From Arthrobacter sp. zg-Y820 (GTDB lineage: Bacteria; Actinomycetota; Actinomycetes; Actinomycetales; Micrococcaceae), in NCBI RefSeq assembly GCF_030142155.1, contig NZ_CP126247.1, forward strand, positions 3,534,001 through 3,598,000: DNA of 64,000 bases. Reading direction: 5' to 3'. Positions 52,160-60,249 of the stretch are shown one piece after another (positions within the stretch are counted from its first letter, which is position 1; each line of letters starts with the position of its first letter). Position numbers and translations under genes: made by a program. The notes under the pieces were generated by a model. It saw only the letters and a program-made list of their open reading frames with translations, did not search any database and had not been told where the DNA came from.

Positions 52160-53278
52160 GTGATCATCGGTATCCCCAAAGAAATCAAGAACAACGAGTT
52201 TCGCGTCGCCATCACGGCTTCCGGCGTCCATGAGTTCACCATGCGCGGACATACCGTGCTTATTGAGTCCGGAGCCGGCACCGGGTCGAGCATCAGCGAT
52301 TCCGAGTACGCCGCCGCAGGTGCCCGGATTCTCGAGTCCGCCGACGACGTCTGGAACGGGGCCGGGCTGATCCTGAAGGTCAAGGAACCGGTTGCTTCCG
52401 AATACCGCTACTTCCGTCCTGATTTGGTGCTCTTCACCTACCTGCATCTGGCCGCCGCCCCGGAGCTGACCCGGGCGCTGATGGATTCCGGCATGACGGC
52501 CATCGCCTACGAAACCGTCCAGGAAGGGCGGTCACTGCCGCTGCTGGCCCCCATGTCCGAGGTGGCCGGACGGCTGTCCGTCCAAGTGGGGGCCCAGTGC
52601 CTGACGTCGCCGGCCGGCGGCCCCGGACTGCTGCTGGGCGGCGTCCCCGGCGTCCGGCCGGCAAAAGTGGTGGTGCTCGGCGCCGGAGTGGCCGGCACCA
52701 ATGCCGTCGCCGGGGCGGTCGGGTCCCATGCCGACGTCGCCGTCCTGGACATCAACATCGACCGGCTGCGCCAGCTCGACGCACAGTATGCAGGCCGCAT
52801 CCGCACCATCGCCTCGAACGCCTTCGAGATCGAGCGCGCCCTGCTCGACGCTGACCTGGTGATCGGATCGGTGCTCATTCCCGGAGCCCGTGCTCCGAAG
52901 CTGGTCAGCAATGACATGGTTTCGCGGATGAAGCACGGCAGCGTCCTGGTAGACATCGCCGTCGATCAGGGCGGGTGCTTCGAAGACACCCGTCCCACCA
53001 CCCACCAGGACCCGACGTACCGGATCCACGGCTCCCTGTTCTACTGCGTGGCCAACATGCCCGGTGCCGTCCCGAACACCTCCACCTATGCGCTGACGAA
53101 CGTGACGCTTCCCTACGCCGTCGCACTGGCGGACCGCGGGATCCGCGGCGCCCTCACCTCCTCGCAGGCGCTGGCGCGCGGACTGAACGTTGCCGGCGGC
53201 GAGGTTACCCACGCCTCCGTCTCCGTGGCCCTCGGGCTGGACCTGGCGCCGGACTGGACGGAGCTGGTGCCCGCCTAG
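52160..53278 (+). CDS. ald: Alanine dehydrogenase
   Basis: A 372-residue NAD-dependent enzyme that interconverts alanine and pyruvate plus ammonia. It begins IIGIPKEIKNNEFRVAIT, contains LVLFTYLHLAAAPELTRAL, the NAD fold VVVLGAGVAGTNAV and the end segment VANMPGAVPNTSTYALTN. The start is GTG 52160 with GGAG six bases before; a TTG four codons earlier is in frame but unlikely. It ends with the CTAG shared with the ANTAR gene. It can use alanine imported by the symporter or CycA. Confidence 0.96.
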   Translation: MIIGIPKEIKNNEFRVAITASGVHEFTMRGHTVLIESGAGTGSSISDSEYAAAGARILESADDVWNGAGLILKVKEPVASEYRYFRPDLVLFTYLHLAAAPELTRALMDSGMTAIAYETVQEGRSLPLLAPMSEVAGRLSVQVGAQCLTSPAGGPGLLLGGVPGVRPAKVVVLGAGVAGTNAVAGAVGSHADVAVLDINIDRLRQLDAQYAGRIRTIASNAFEIERALLDADLVIGSVLIPGARAPKLVSNDMVSRMKHGSVLVDIAVDQGGCFEDTRPTTHQDPTYRIHGSLFYCVANMPGAVPNTSTYALTNVTLPYAVALADRGIRGALTSSQALARGLNVAGGEVTHASVSVALGLDLAPDWTELVPA

Positions 53279-54015
53279 CGGCCGGCGGCGAAGTGGGTGG
53301 TGCCCGGCTCGCCGTTCAGCCGGCCGACGATCTCGGCCGCCAGAACCCGCACCTTGATGTTCCTGCTGTTCGAAGCCCGGCGCAGGGTGTCAAAGGCCTC
53401 CCGCTGAGTGCAGCGGTCCTGCCCCATGATGATCCCCACCGCTAGGTCAATGTCGGTCCTCGACGCGAGCACGGCCTGCAGGTCCTCCACGGTGGCCACG
53501 TGCTGCGAAACGCGTACCGCAAGCAGCAGCGCATGGGAGGCCTCGGCCGCATAGGTGCGGGCGACCCGGCGGAAGTCCTCGTCAAAGACGTCCGGATCCT
53601 TGGCGTAGAGATTCATCGCGGCTTTGGCTTCGCCGCCCAGTTTGAGCGGAACGGAATACAGTGAGCGGATTCCGACGTCCCTGATGTGCTCCATGTACTC
53701 GGGCCAGCGCGAGTCGGTGGCCGCATTGCCCACATGCACCTCATCCTGGACCCGGATGGCGTCCAGGCAGGGCCCGTCGCCGAAGGCGTACTGGATCTCA
53801 TCCAGCTGGAGCGCCTCGCCGTCGCTGCTGGCCACTGTGAACTGGTGGTTCCGCGAACGCTGGAGGGTGATCCCGCAGTAAACGGTTCCGCGAGTGGACA
53901 GGGACGACGACGTCAGCACGGCGAGGGCGTGGAGAAAGTCCTGGACGTCCTCGTGCTGCATGAGCAAATCCTGCAGCCGCACCCAGGGAGCGGCGTCTGT
54001 CCTCTGGTCTTCCAT
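53275..54015 (-). CDS. GAF-ANTAR antitermination regulator
   Basis: A 246-residue protein. Residues about 25-165 form a GAF domain (GDGPCLDAIRVQDEVHVGNA, IRSLYSVPLKLGGEAKAA). Residues about 175-235 form an ANTAR RNA-binding domain: LQAVLASRTDIDLAVGIIMG, then REAFDTLRRASNSRNIKVR. ANTAR proteins bind dual-hexaloop RNAs to prevent termination. The ATG at 54015 is weakly preceded. GAF-ANTAR proteins are very common in actinobacteria; the signal and RNA targets are unknown. Confidence 0.93.
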   Translation of the reverse strand: MEDQRTDAAPWVRLQDLLMQHEDVQDFLHALAVLTSSSLSTRGTVYCGITLQRSRNHQFTVASSDGEALQLDEIQYAFGDGPCLDAIRVQDEVHVGNAATDSRWPEYMEHIRDVGIRSLYSVPLKLGGEAKAAMNLYAKDPDVFDEDFRRVARTYAAEASHALLLAVRVSQHVATVEDLQAVLASRTDIDLAVGIIMGQDRCTQREAFDTLRRASNSRNIKVRVLAAEIVGRLNGEPGTTHFAAGR

Positions 54016-54160
54016 GGTTCCTTGCCTTGCATTCCCGGCGACTCTGCGTCGCTGACGCCCCGTCCGGGAATTGTTCGGGGCGCGGTTCGATACTACGATA
54101 AGAAACTCACGGTCAAGACGCGGCCATGGCTTCCTGCGAACCCTTCAGCAGAGGACCACC

Positions 54161-54352
54161 ATGGATCCCGCAGTTCACCCTCCCCTTTGCCATCAATGCG
54201 GCATGGATGATTTCCTCATTTTCGAATCCTTCACCCCGGCAGCGGACAACAGCCCGGGCGTGGCCAATTACACGTGCTCCGCGTGCGATACATTCGCCGG
54301 CCATCAGGTGCCTGCCGGCTGGACGCCGCCGGGCTGGCACCATGAGTCCTGA
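54161..54352 (+). CDS. Small zinc-ribbon-like protein
   Basis: A 63-residue protein with two Cys pairs (CHQCG and CSACD) spaced like a zinc ribbon. The start ATG 54161 has GAGGA nearby. It overlaps the following winged-helix gene by eleven bases. No family is recognised; it may be a small metal-binding partner. Confidence 0.65.
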   Translation: MDPAVHPPLCHQCGMDDFLIFESFTPAADNSPGVANYTCSACDTFAGHQVPAGWTPPGWHHES

Positions 54353-54764
54353 GCAGATTTCAGCGGGCGCCGTCGATTTTCCCCGGCTGCTCGCCGCTGC
54401 GGCCTTCCTCACGAACCGGGCCACCGAAGAATCCCTTGCCGAACTTCGGCTCACCCAGGAGCGGACCATTATTCTTGGCCTCTTGACCTCTTCGCCCGCC
54501 GACGCGGCAGCCCTGGCCACTGCCTCCGGCCTGGCGCCCGGGTGCGTTGACGACTGTGTGCGTGCCCTGGAGTGCTGCGGCTATGCCACCATCGGCTCCG
54601 GCGGCAGGTGGACCATAACGTCCACCGGGGCCGCCGTGGAGACCCAGGCCAGGCAGGCCGAAGTCCGGCTCCTGGCGGGCGACAACGACGACGGGCTGCG
54701 ACGGGACCTTTCGGCCCTGATCCGGGCTTTGACGCCCTCGCCGGAGAGCGAACCGAAGAGCTAG
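54342..54764 (+). CDS. Winged-helix-like small regulator
   Basis: A 140-residue protein. Residues 30-110 have the helix pattern of a MarR/winged-helix domain: LRLTQERTIILGLLTSSPAD, then LATASGLAPGCVDDCVRALE and YATIGSGGRWTITSTGAAV, where the last part would be the wing. It overlaps the zinc-ribbon gene. The target is unknown. Confidence 0.65.
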   Translation: MSPEQISAGAVDFPRLLAAAAFLTNRATEESLAELRLTQERTIILGLLTSSPADAAALATASGLAPGCVDDCVRALECCGYATIGSGGRWTITSTGAAVETQARQAEVRLLAGDNDDGLRRDLSALIRALTPSPESEPKS

Positions 54765-54884
54765 CGGCGGCGCACAAATCAAAGTCAGCGGCCCCCAACG
54801 GCAGCGCACCCGCCGCCCCGAACGGGGCAGCGGCTGCGCCAATACTTCTTTACCCGGGCCTAATCTTCGCCCGGGCGGCTGTGC

Positions 54885-57104
54885 CTAAGCCACGGCTGTC
54901 GGGAAACGCTCCCAGACCCGGTGCGCTGCCAGCAGGCCCGTGAGGCTCGCTGTCACTTCGGTGGCACTGCCCACGACGACGCCGGGTGCCTGCGGGGAAA
55001 CTCCGGCGGCCTCCAGCACGGCAGCTCCATCGCCCCAGGCCCCAATGGCCTTGGAGTGGCGGAATGCTTCGGTCAGGAGCAGGGTGATGCGCGGATCGAG
55101 GGCGAAATTCCCCTCGGGATTGCCGGCCTTGGCGTCAAGGCTGTCGACGGCGTCGGTCGCCGGAGCTCCGGAGGCCGCCACCACGATGGCGTCGAACTCG
55201 GTGGAGCGCGCGGTCAGGTAGGTCCGCTGAATGGTCACTTCGCCGCCCAGCTTTCCGCCGTGCGGTGCGATCACCAGCGGCACCATGCCCTCGGCGTCGA
55301 CGGCGGCCAGGACCTCGGCGAGGGCGCCCAGGTCGGTGGCCTCGTCAGCTACGACACCGATGATGCGCCCGGCCACGGGCCAGGTTCCGCCCAGCTGGCT
55401 CAATGCCGGGCTCGGCTCGGTGTCCTCAACGGCAACGTTGGGTGCCGGTGCTTCCAGGCCCAGTCCGGTGGCTACTTCCGACGCCAGGCGCTCATCGATG
55501 TTGGCCAGCGCCTGCAGCTGGCGCAGCCGGATGTTCTCCTCGTAGCACTTGCCCAATTCAAATGTGTAGGCCTGGACCACGTGATCCTGCTCCACGGGCG
55601 TCAGGGAACGGAAGAACATCCGGACCTGGCTGTAGTGGTCGTCGAAGGTGGCCGGATTCTCGCGGACCTTGCGGGCCGCCGGGACCTCGGCGGGAACGTC
55701 AATGAAGGCACCCATGTCCGCGCCTGCCATGAACGGGCAGCCACCGTCGAGGGAGTTGGGCTGGTACGGAGCAACACCGGAGTGGTCGGCGTGCTGATGG
55801 AAACCCTCACGGAACATGTCGTTGACCGGCGCGTGCGGGCGGTTGATCGGAATCTGGCTGAAGTTCGGTCCGCCCAGCCGGGTCAGCTGGGTGTCGATGT
55901 AGGAGAACAGCCGGCCCTGGAGCAGCGGGTCGTTGGTGACATCGATGCCCGGCACCAGGTGTCCCGGGTGGAAGGCCACCTGCTCGGTTTCCGCGAAGAA
56001 GTTCGTGACGTTGGCGTTCAGGGTCATCGTGCCGATGAGCTGCACCGGTGCCAGTTCCTCGGGAACGAGCTTGGTCGGATCCAGCAGGTCGATCCCCTCG
56101 AACATTTCGTCCTCGGTATCCGGGAAGACCTGGATGCCCAGGTCCCACTGCGGAAAGGCGCCGGCTTCGATGGAATCGGCGAGGTCGCGCCGGTGGTAGT
56201 CAGGATCCATGCCATTGATGATCTGGGCTTCTTCCCAGACCAGGGAGTGCACGCCCTGGCGGGGCTTCCAGTGGAATTTCACCAGGGTGGTTTCACCCTT
56301 GGCGTTGACCAGGCGGAAGGTGTGGACGCCGAAGCCTTCCATGGTGCGGTAAGACCGCGGAATACCGCGGTCGGACATGTTCCACATGGTGTGGTGCTGG
56401 GCCTCGGTGTGCAGGGAGACAAAGTCCCAGAACGTGTCGTGGGCGCTCTGCGCCTGCGGGATTTCACGGTCCGGATGAGGCTTGCCGGCGTGGATCACGT
56501 CAGGGAACTTGATGGCGTCCTGAATGAAGAACACGGGAATGTTGTTGGCAACCAGGTCGTAGTTGCCCTCATCGGTGTAGAACTTGGTGCTGAAGCCGCG
56601 GGTATCCCGGACGGTGTCAGCTGAACCGCGGGATCCCAGGACCGTGGAGAAACGGACGAAGACCGGAGTTTCGGTGCCCTTGGCCAGGAAACCCGCACGC
56701 GTGACGCCCTCCGCCGCACCGTTGGCCACAAACACGCCGTGGGCAGCCGCGCCGCGGGCATGCACCACGCGCTCCGGGATGCGCTCGTGGTCGAAGTGGG
56801 TGATTTTCTCCCGAAGATGATGGTCCTGCAGGAGAATGGGACCGCGCCGGCCTGCCTTGAGGGAATGATCGGTATCCTGCAGCCGGACGCCCTGCGCGGT
56901 GGTCAGATACCGGCCGCTCTGGGCGTTGGAGACCTTGGGCGCCCCGGTGGGAACGCCGGTGGGAGAGACCGTTTCCGGTCCATCCTGATCCGGCTTGGGA
57001 GGCAGCGGCTCGCGCGGCTCGGTGGGTTCATTCAGCTCGGGCGCCAGCGGCGCCGGAGCCCCCGGGATGGGAAGGTCGGGCACGGATGAGCTGTTTTCGG
57101 ACAT
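54885..57104 (-). CDS. katE: Large-subunit monofunctional catalase (KatE/HPII type)
   Basis: A 739-residue heme catalase. The catalytic His is in RIPERVVHARGAAAHGVF, the heme-side Asn in YDLVANNIPVFFIQDAIKFP and the proximal Tyr in RLFSYIDTQLTRLGGPNF. A ~55-residue proline-rich N-tail and a C-terminal flavodoxin/DJ-1-like domain (about 580-739) mark it as the large clade 2 type. The ATG at 57104 lies divergent from no gene; TetR is convergent-same-strand upstream. It degrades hydrogen peroxide alongside the Mn catalase at the window start. Confidence 0.96.
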   Translation of the reverse strand: MSENSSSVPDLPIPGAPAPLAPELNEPTEPREPLPPKPDQDGPETVSPTGVPTGAPKVSNAQSGRYLTTAQGVRLQDTDHSLKAGRRGPILLQDHHLREKITHFDHERIPERVVHARGAAAHGVFVANGAAEGVTRAGFLAKGTETPVFVRFSTVLGSRGSADTVRDTRGFSTKFYTDEGNYDLVANNIPVFFIQDAIKFPDVIHAGKPHPDREIPQAQSAHDTFWDFVSLHTEAQHHTMWNMSDRGIPRSYRTMEGFGVHTFRLVNAKGETTLVKFHWKPRQGVHSLVWEEAQIINGMDPDYHRRDLADSIEAGAFPQWDLGIQVFPDTEDEMFEGIDLLDPTKLVPEELAPVQLIGTMTLNANVTNFFAETEQVAFHPGHLVPGIDVTNDPLLQGRLFSYIDTQLTRLGGPNFSQIPINRPHAPVNDMFREGFHQHADHSGVAPYQPNSLDGGCPFMAGADMGAFIDVPAEVPAARKVRENPATFDDHYSQVRMFFRSLTPVEQDHVVQAYTFELGKCYEENIRLRQLQALANIDERLASEVATGLGLEAPAPNVAVEDTEPSPALSQLGGTWPVAGRIIGVVADEATDLGALAEVLAAVDAEGMVPLVIAPHGGKLGGEVTIQRTYLTARSTEFDAIVVAASGAPATDAVDSLDAKAGNPEGNFALDPRITLLLTEAFRHSKAIGAWGDGAAVLEAAGVSPQAPGVVVGSATEVTASLTGLLAAHRVWERFPTAVA

Positions 57105-57200
57105 GTAGCCTCCATCATTGTTAGGACCATGTGGCCGCCAAACCGCGGCGACAGTATCCCCACCCTACTAAATTAGTAAGCCTGCTGACACTCCGACTTT

Positions 57201-57806
57201 TCAGCCCTCGGAGGACCCCGTCACGGAGGCCACCAGACCGGTCCACCCGGCAATGATCCGGTCAAGGGACATTCCCGCCGTGCGGTGCAAATGCAGCAGC
57301 AGCCCGGCTTCAAGGAAGGCCTCCAGCTGATAGGCAGTCAGTTCGGGATCGCGGACGGCAGGAACGGCCGACAGCAGCATGGTGAGGTGCAGAAGTTCCA
57401 GTTGGCGCGTGGCATGCCGGTGGTGCGTAAAGCCGTCCACAGCAGCGGCGCGCCGGAGTTCGCCGGTAATTTCCAGAGCCCGGATCCGTGCCTGGCCGAA
57501 GGCATGCAGGCGCTCCAGCGGCTGCGCTCCCGGCCCAAGCGGAGCCGGTCCCCTCATATAGCTCTCCTGAAAGCCGCGCTGGGCGTGATCCAGGAGGGCC
57601 TGCATCAGCCCGGCCCGGCTGCCGAAGCGTCGGAAGACCGTGCCCTTGCCCACTCCGGCGCGGCGGGCCAGGTCATCCATGGTGAGAGCGTCGACGCCGG
57701 CTTCTGACACGATGGCCAAGGCGGTGCCCAGCAGCAGGCGCCGATTTCGGGCAGCGTCCAGGCGCTCCCATCCGCCGATGTCTTCTTCGCGCCCGCTGCC
57801 CTGCAT
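57201..57806 (-). CDS. TetR-family repressor of the FMN reductase gene
   Basis: A 201-residue TetR regulator. The HTH region is NRRLLLGTALAIVSEAGVDA, then LTMDDLARRAGVGKGTVFRR and FGSRAGLMQALL. The C-terminal domain resembles the SbtR/TetR_C class. The ATG at 57806 is favoured; a longer frame reaches 57899 but overlaps the operator. A near-perfect inverted repeat lies between it and the divergent FMN reductase, which it probably represses along with itself. Confidence 0.92.
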   Translation of the reverse strand: MQGSGREEDIGGWERLDAARNRRLLLGTALAIVSEAGVDALTMDDLARRAGVGKGTVFRRFGSRAGLMQALLDHAQRGFQESYMRGPAPLGPGAQPLERLHAFGQARIRALEITGELRRAAAVDGFTHHRHATRQLELLHLTMLLSAVPAVRDPELTAYQLEAFLEAGLLLHLHRTAGMSLDRIIAGWTGLVASVTGSSEG

Positions 57807-57832
57807 GCGGGACAGTCTAACCCGCGCGGAAT

Positions 57833-57856
57833 ATAAGCGGACCACAGTCCGTTTAT
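57833..57856. promoter_or_regulatory. TetR operator, 24-bp inverted repeat
   Basis: ATAAGCGGAC (57833-57842) and GTCCGTTTAT (57847-57856) pair with one mismatch around CACA. It lies 27 bp before the TetR ATG and 55 bp before the reductase TTG. The CGGAC/GTCCG half-sites are common for TetR regulators of NAD(P)H reductases. Confidence 0.82.
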
Positions 57857-57911
57857 AGTATGAGAAGAGCAGACAGCGCCCGTTCCGGGCACGTCCCAAA
57901 GAGGAGTTCCC

Positions 57912-58472
57912 TTGAGCACCAAAGTACTAACCCTGGTCGGCAGCCTTCGCGCCGGCTCGGTCAACCGCCAGCTTGCCGACACCGCAGCCCTCACCGCCGG
58001 CGCCGACGTCGACATCGTGATCTTCGACGGGATTGGACAGGTCCCGTTCTACAACGAGGACATCGATGTCGAGGGATCCGTTCCCGAAGCTGCTGCCGCC
58101 CTGCGCGCCGCGGCAGCTTCCGCTGACGCCCTGCTGCTGGTCTGCCCGGAGTACAACGGCACCATGCCCGCCGTTCTGAAGAACGCCATCGACTGGCTTT
58201 CCCGCCCCTTCGGCACGAGCGCCATCTCCGGCACTCCTGCTGCCGTCATTGGCTCGGCCTTCGGCCAGTACGGCGGGGTCTGGGCGCACGACGACGCCCG
58301 CAAGGTCCTGGGCATCGCCGGCGCACGCGTCATTGACGACGTCCGCCTCTCCATCGGCGGCTCGGTTTCGCGTTTCGCGGAGATCCACCCGAAGGACGAT
58401 TCCGAGATCGTGGAGCAGCTCCGCGGCGTCGTGTCGACGCTTGCCGGAGAAGCCGAGGCCTCCGCAGCCTAA
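57912..58472 (+). CDS. NADPH-dependent FMN reductase / NAD(P)H oxidoreductase
   Basis: A 186-residue flavodoxin-fold reductase. It has the FMN phosphate loop LVGSLRAGSVNRQLA and the conserved CPEYNGTMPAVLKNAIDWLS. It reduces quinones, azo dyes or free FMN with NAD(P)H. The TTG start at 57912 has GAGGAG five bases upstream. Expression is probably induced when the adjacent TetR repressor releases the operator, for example by quinone or electrophile stress. Confidence 0.93.
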   Translation: MSTKVLTLVGSLRAGSVNRQLADTAALTAGADVDIVIFDGIGQVPFYNEDIDVEGSVPEAAAALRAAAASADALLLVCPEYNGTMPAVLKNAIDWLSRPFGTSAISGTPAAVIGSAFGQYGGVWAHDDARKVLGIAGARVIDDVRLSIGGSVSRFAEIHPKDDSEIVEQLRGVVSTLAGEAEASAA

Positions 58473-58517
58473 GGCACGCAGGCAAACGGGGCCTCAGGCC
58501 TCAACGCCCGCAGCATC

Positions 58518-58557
58518 AGAGAGGGACGCCTTCACCCGGGTGAAGACGTCCCTCTCT
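58518..58557. terminator. Bidirectional terminator between FMN reductase and 63-residue gene
   Basis: Eighteen-base arms (58518-58535, 58540-58557) pair with one mismatch around CCGG. It lies between convergent genes and is followed on the plus strand by TCTTCG rather than a long T run. Confidence 0.82.
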
Positions 58558-58566
58558 TCGTCGGCG

Positions 58567-58758
58567 CTAGTCCCAAAATCCGCCGGCCCACGCCGCATCC
58601 CGCAGGTAGTCCCGTGCGGGGCCAACATCCCAGAGCTCTCCATGAGACTCCACCATGCCTTGGTCCCGAAGGACGTCGACAACGTCTTCGGAGCATCCCA
58701 GGACTTCAGAGAGATCCCGGGAGTTGGCCGCTACCACCAACTCATTGCGACTAGCCAC
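58567..58758 (-). CDS. 63-residue protein next to SpaB_C enzyme
   Basis: A small acidic protein with no recognised family. It begins MASRNELVVAANSRDLSEVL and ends with a Trp/Gly-rich tail (AAWAGGFWD). Residues 14-50 could form a small helical fold. The GTG start at 58758 has an excellent GGAAGG eight bases upstream, and it lies 36 bp after the SpaB_C gene on the same strand, so it is very likely cotranscribed. It could be a peptide substrate, a recognition protein or an immunity protein. An alternative frame in the same region (58494-58682) has no ribosome site. Confidence 0.75.
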   Translation of the reverse strand: MASRNELVVAANSRDLSEVLGCSEDVVDVLRDQGMVESHGELWDVGPARDYLRDAAWAGGFWD

Positions 58759-58794
58759 TGCGGCTTCCTTCCTGATGTTGGGTCTTCGGCCGGC

Positions 58795-59754
58795 CTAATG
58801 CCTGTCGAGGAGTGCTGCTTCGCGTTCAACGCTCCAGCTCCGGGCATACAGTCCCAAAGCCGCTTCTTCACGGAGCGAAAGTCCCAGCCGGTTGAGAAGC
58901 ATGTGTGCCTGGTAGACGGTGAGGTGCTGGGCGCTTCGGCTCAGCCGGGCTTTGTCGGCGCGGTACAGATACGTGTCTATGGTCCGAAACCAGCGTCGAC
59001 GCCAGTTCTCCACTGCCGATTCAGCCGCCGTTGCCGCCATCAGCCGCTGGGTGGGCATGACCTTTGCCGCCACTTGGACCGTCATCGCCTGCCGCACGCT
59101 GGCGGCCCGCGAACCAAAGCCTGACGTGCAGCTGCGCAGATGGCTGTCCCAGTAATAGTCCCAGGAGATCCGCCGGCGGTCCGGCCAGCTGGCCGAGCGC
59201 GGGCCCTTCATCATTGCCCGTGCCGAATCAAAGAGCAGCAGGGAGCCGAGGGCCCACCTGTTCTGGACCTTGGGAAAGCGCGCCGTCGCCCATGCCCCGA
59301 GGTCGGATGAGAGCTCAAAAACTTCTTCGGCGAGGGCAAGGCCTTCGACCCCTCCGTACTTGGCCAAATCTGCTTCCATCCGCAGATTTTGCTGCTCTGT
59401 ACCGCCGGGGTTCGGGCGGTCAGTTGCCGGTTCACTGTACTCGTGGGTCACCTCCAGGTGGCCGATGACTCCCGATGCCTGGTCCCGGAGCGCCGCCAGC
59501 AGGAATTTCAGCCGCTCCAAGACCTCGGGTTCCGCCAGGATCCTGAGCCGCACGTGCGCGTTTGCCGGCTCCATGCACCTCGTGTAATACCATCGGCGGG
59601 CTCCCTTGGCCTGTGCCTGGGCCGCCAGCGGGGTAACCAACTCTCCAATGATGCCGTCCGCTACATCGAAGCCCCCGGTGTAGAAGGAGAGCGTCCACCA
59701 TTGTGCGGTTGAGTGAGTTCGTGAGGCGTTTCGAACTGCTGTCAGCTGACTCAT
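58795..59754 (-). CDS. Stand-alone SpaB_C / thiopeptide-type RiPP maturation enzyme
   Basis: A 319-residue protein matching the C-terminal SpaB_C domain of LanB-type dehydratases (thiopeptide-type bacteriocin biosynthesis domain). It has WWTLSFYTGGFDVADGIIGE, then RRWYYTRCMEPANAHVRLRI, which parallels the usual FFIRY-DPGPHLRLR segment, and a C-terminal LTVYQAHMLLNRLGLSLREE. In split LanB systems this domain removes glutamate from glutamylated Ser/Thr; related PEARL enzymes add amino acids from tRNA. No LanB glutamylation domain is in the window. ATG 59754 has GGAGGGG nine bases before it. Confidence 0.85.
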   Translation of the reverse strand: MSQLTAVRNASRTHSTAQWWTLSFYTGGFDVADGIIGELVTPLAAQAQAKGARRWYYTRCMEPANAHVRLRILAEPEVLERLKFLLAALRDQASGVIGHLEVTHEYSEPATDRPNPGGTEQQNLRMEADLAKYGGVEGLALAEEVFELSSDLGAWATARFPKVQNRWALGSLLLFDSARAMMKGPRSASWPDRRRISWDYYWDSHLRSCTSGFGSRAASVRQAMTVQVAAKVMPTQRLMAATAAESAVENWRRRWFRTIDTYLYRADKARLSRSAQHLTVYQAHMLLNRLGLSLREEAALGLYARSWSVEREAALLDRH

Positions 59755-59826
59755 GGCATGCATCCCCTCCGGGGTTGTTGCTTGGCTACCGCCGCTGGGC
59801 GGGGTCTTGCAGTTTTTCTCGTAGTG

Positions 59827-59849
59827 AAGGTGTTGTCGTAAAGGTGTTG
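59827..59849. repeat. Direct repeats AAGGTGTTG, 14-bp spacing
   Basis: AAGGTGTTG occurs at 59827-59835 and 59841-59849, between the nine-codon gene and the SpaB_C gene. It could be a regulator site for an internal promoter. Confidence 0.45.
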
Positions 59850-59860
59850 ATGCAGGCCCC

Positions 59861-59878
59861 CTAAGGGGCATCCCTTAG
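59861..59878 (-). promoter_or_regulatory. Hairpin overlapping the nine-codon gene's stop
   Basis: Arms CTAAGGG and CCCTTAG (59861-59867, 59872-59878) pair perfectly with a four-base loop; the stop codon of the tiny gene lies in one arm. It could be an attenuator or an mRNA-stabilising hairpin. Confidence 0.55.
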
Positions 59879-59904
59879 AGCCAGTCCCAAACCTTGCTGG
59901 TCAT
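59875..59904 (-). CDS. Nine-codon peptide gene MTSKVWDWL
   Basis: On the minus strand AGGAGGGGGAACGAAA precedes ATG ACC AGC AAG GTT TGG GAC TGG CTC TAA, giving MTSKVWDWL. This is a near-ideal ribosome site, much stronger than average for the window. It sits divergent from the TrmB/LuxR regulator and 120 bp upstream of the SpaB_C gene. It may be a RiPP precursor or signal, or a Trp-sensing leader peptide. Its length makes chance hard to exclude, but the ribosome site and context argue for translation. Confidence 0.6.
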   Translation of the reverse strand: MTSKVWDWL

Positions 59905-60249
59905 TTTCGTTCCCCCTCCTGTGCCTGCGGCTGATCCCCAGCCTGTGCGAGTGATTGACTCCGAAAGCTTCCCCCGCCCCGCAAGTCTTCGTCTACCCCT
60001 TCCGGTGCCCGGTTCCTGTCATGCCCCGTTTCACCCCCGGTGCCGCCGGCCCCCGCCCCCAGCCCAACGGAAACGCCCGAGATCAGCGCAGCAAACCGGC
60101 ATTTTCCAGCCGTCAGCCGAGGCTCCGGGGTTAGTGGCATTAACTGGCCATGTCAGCCTTTCCATCTGTCGGACCGGAAGCCGGCCGCCACCGTGCGCGG
60201 ACCGCCGATGGATAGGGTAGCCTCAGCACCACCGAAAGGAGCCGCTGCA
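59905..60249. other. Divergent region between peptide gene and LuxR regulator
   Basis: About 345 bp containing promoters for both directions. A minus-strand open frame here (60140-59901) ends in TGA overlapping the peptide ATG (AAAATGA), but has weak start and irregular codon use. I see no other gene. Confidence 0.5.

Noticed and set aside
58494-58682. Alternative minus-strand frame over the 63-residue gene
   Set aside because: No ribosome site. The other frame has GGAAGG at the correct distance and fits the operon spacing.
59901-60140. 79-residue minus-strand frame ending on the nine-codon gene start (AAAATGA)
   Set aside because: Weak ribosome site, irregular codon use and no family. It could in principle couple to the peptide gene, so it is noted, but evidence is too thin for a gene call.
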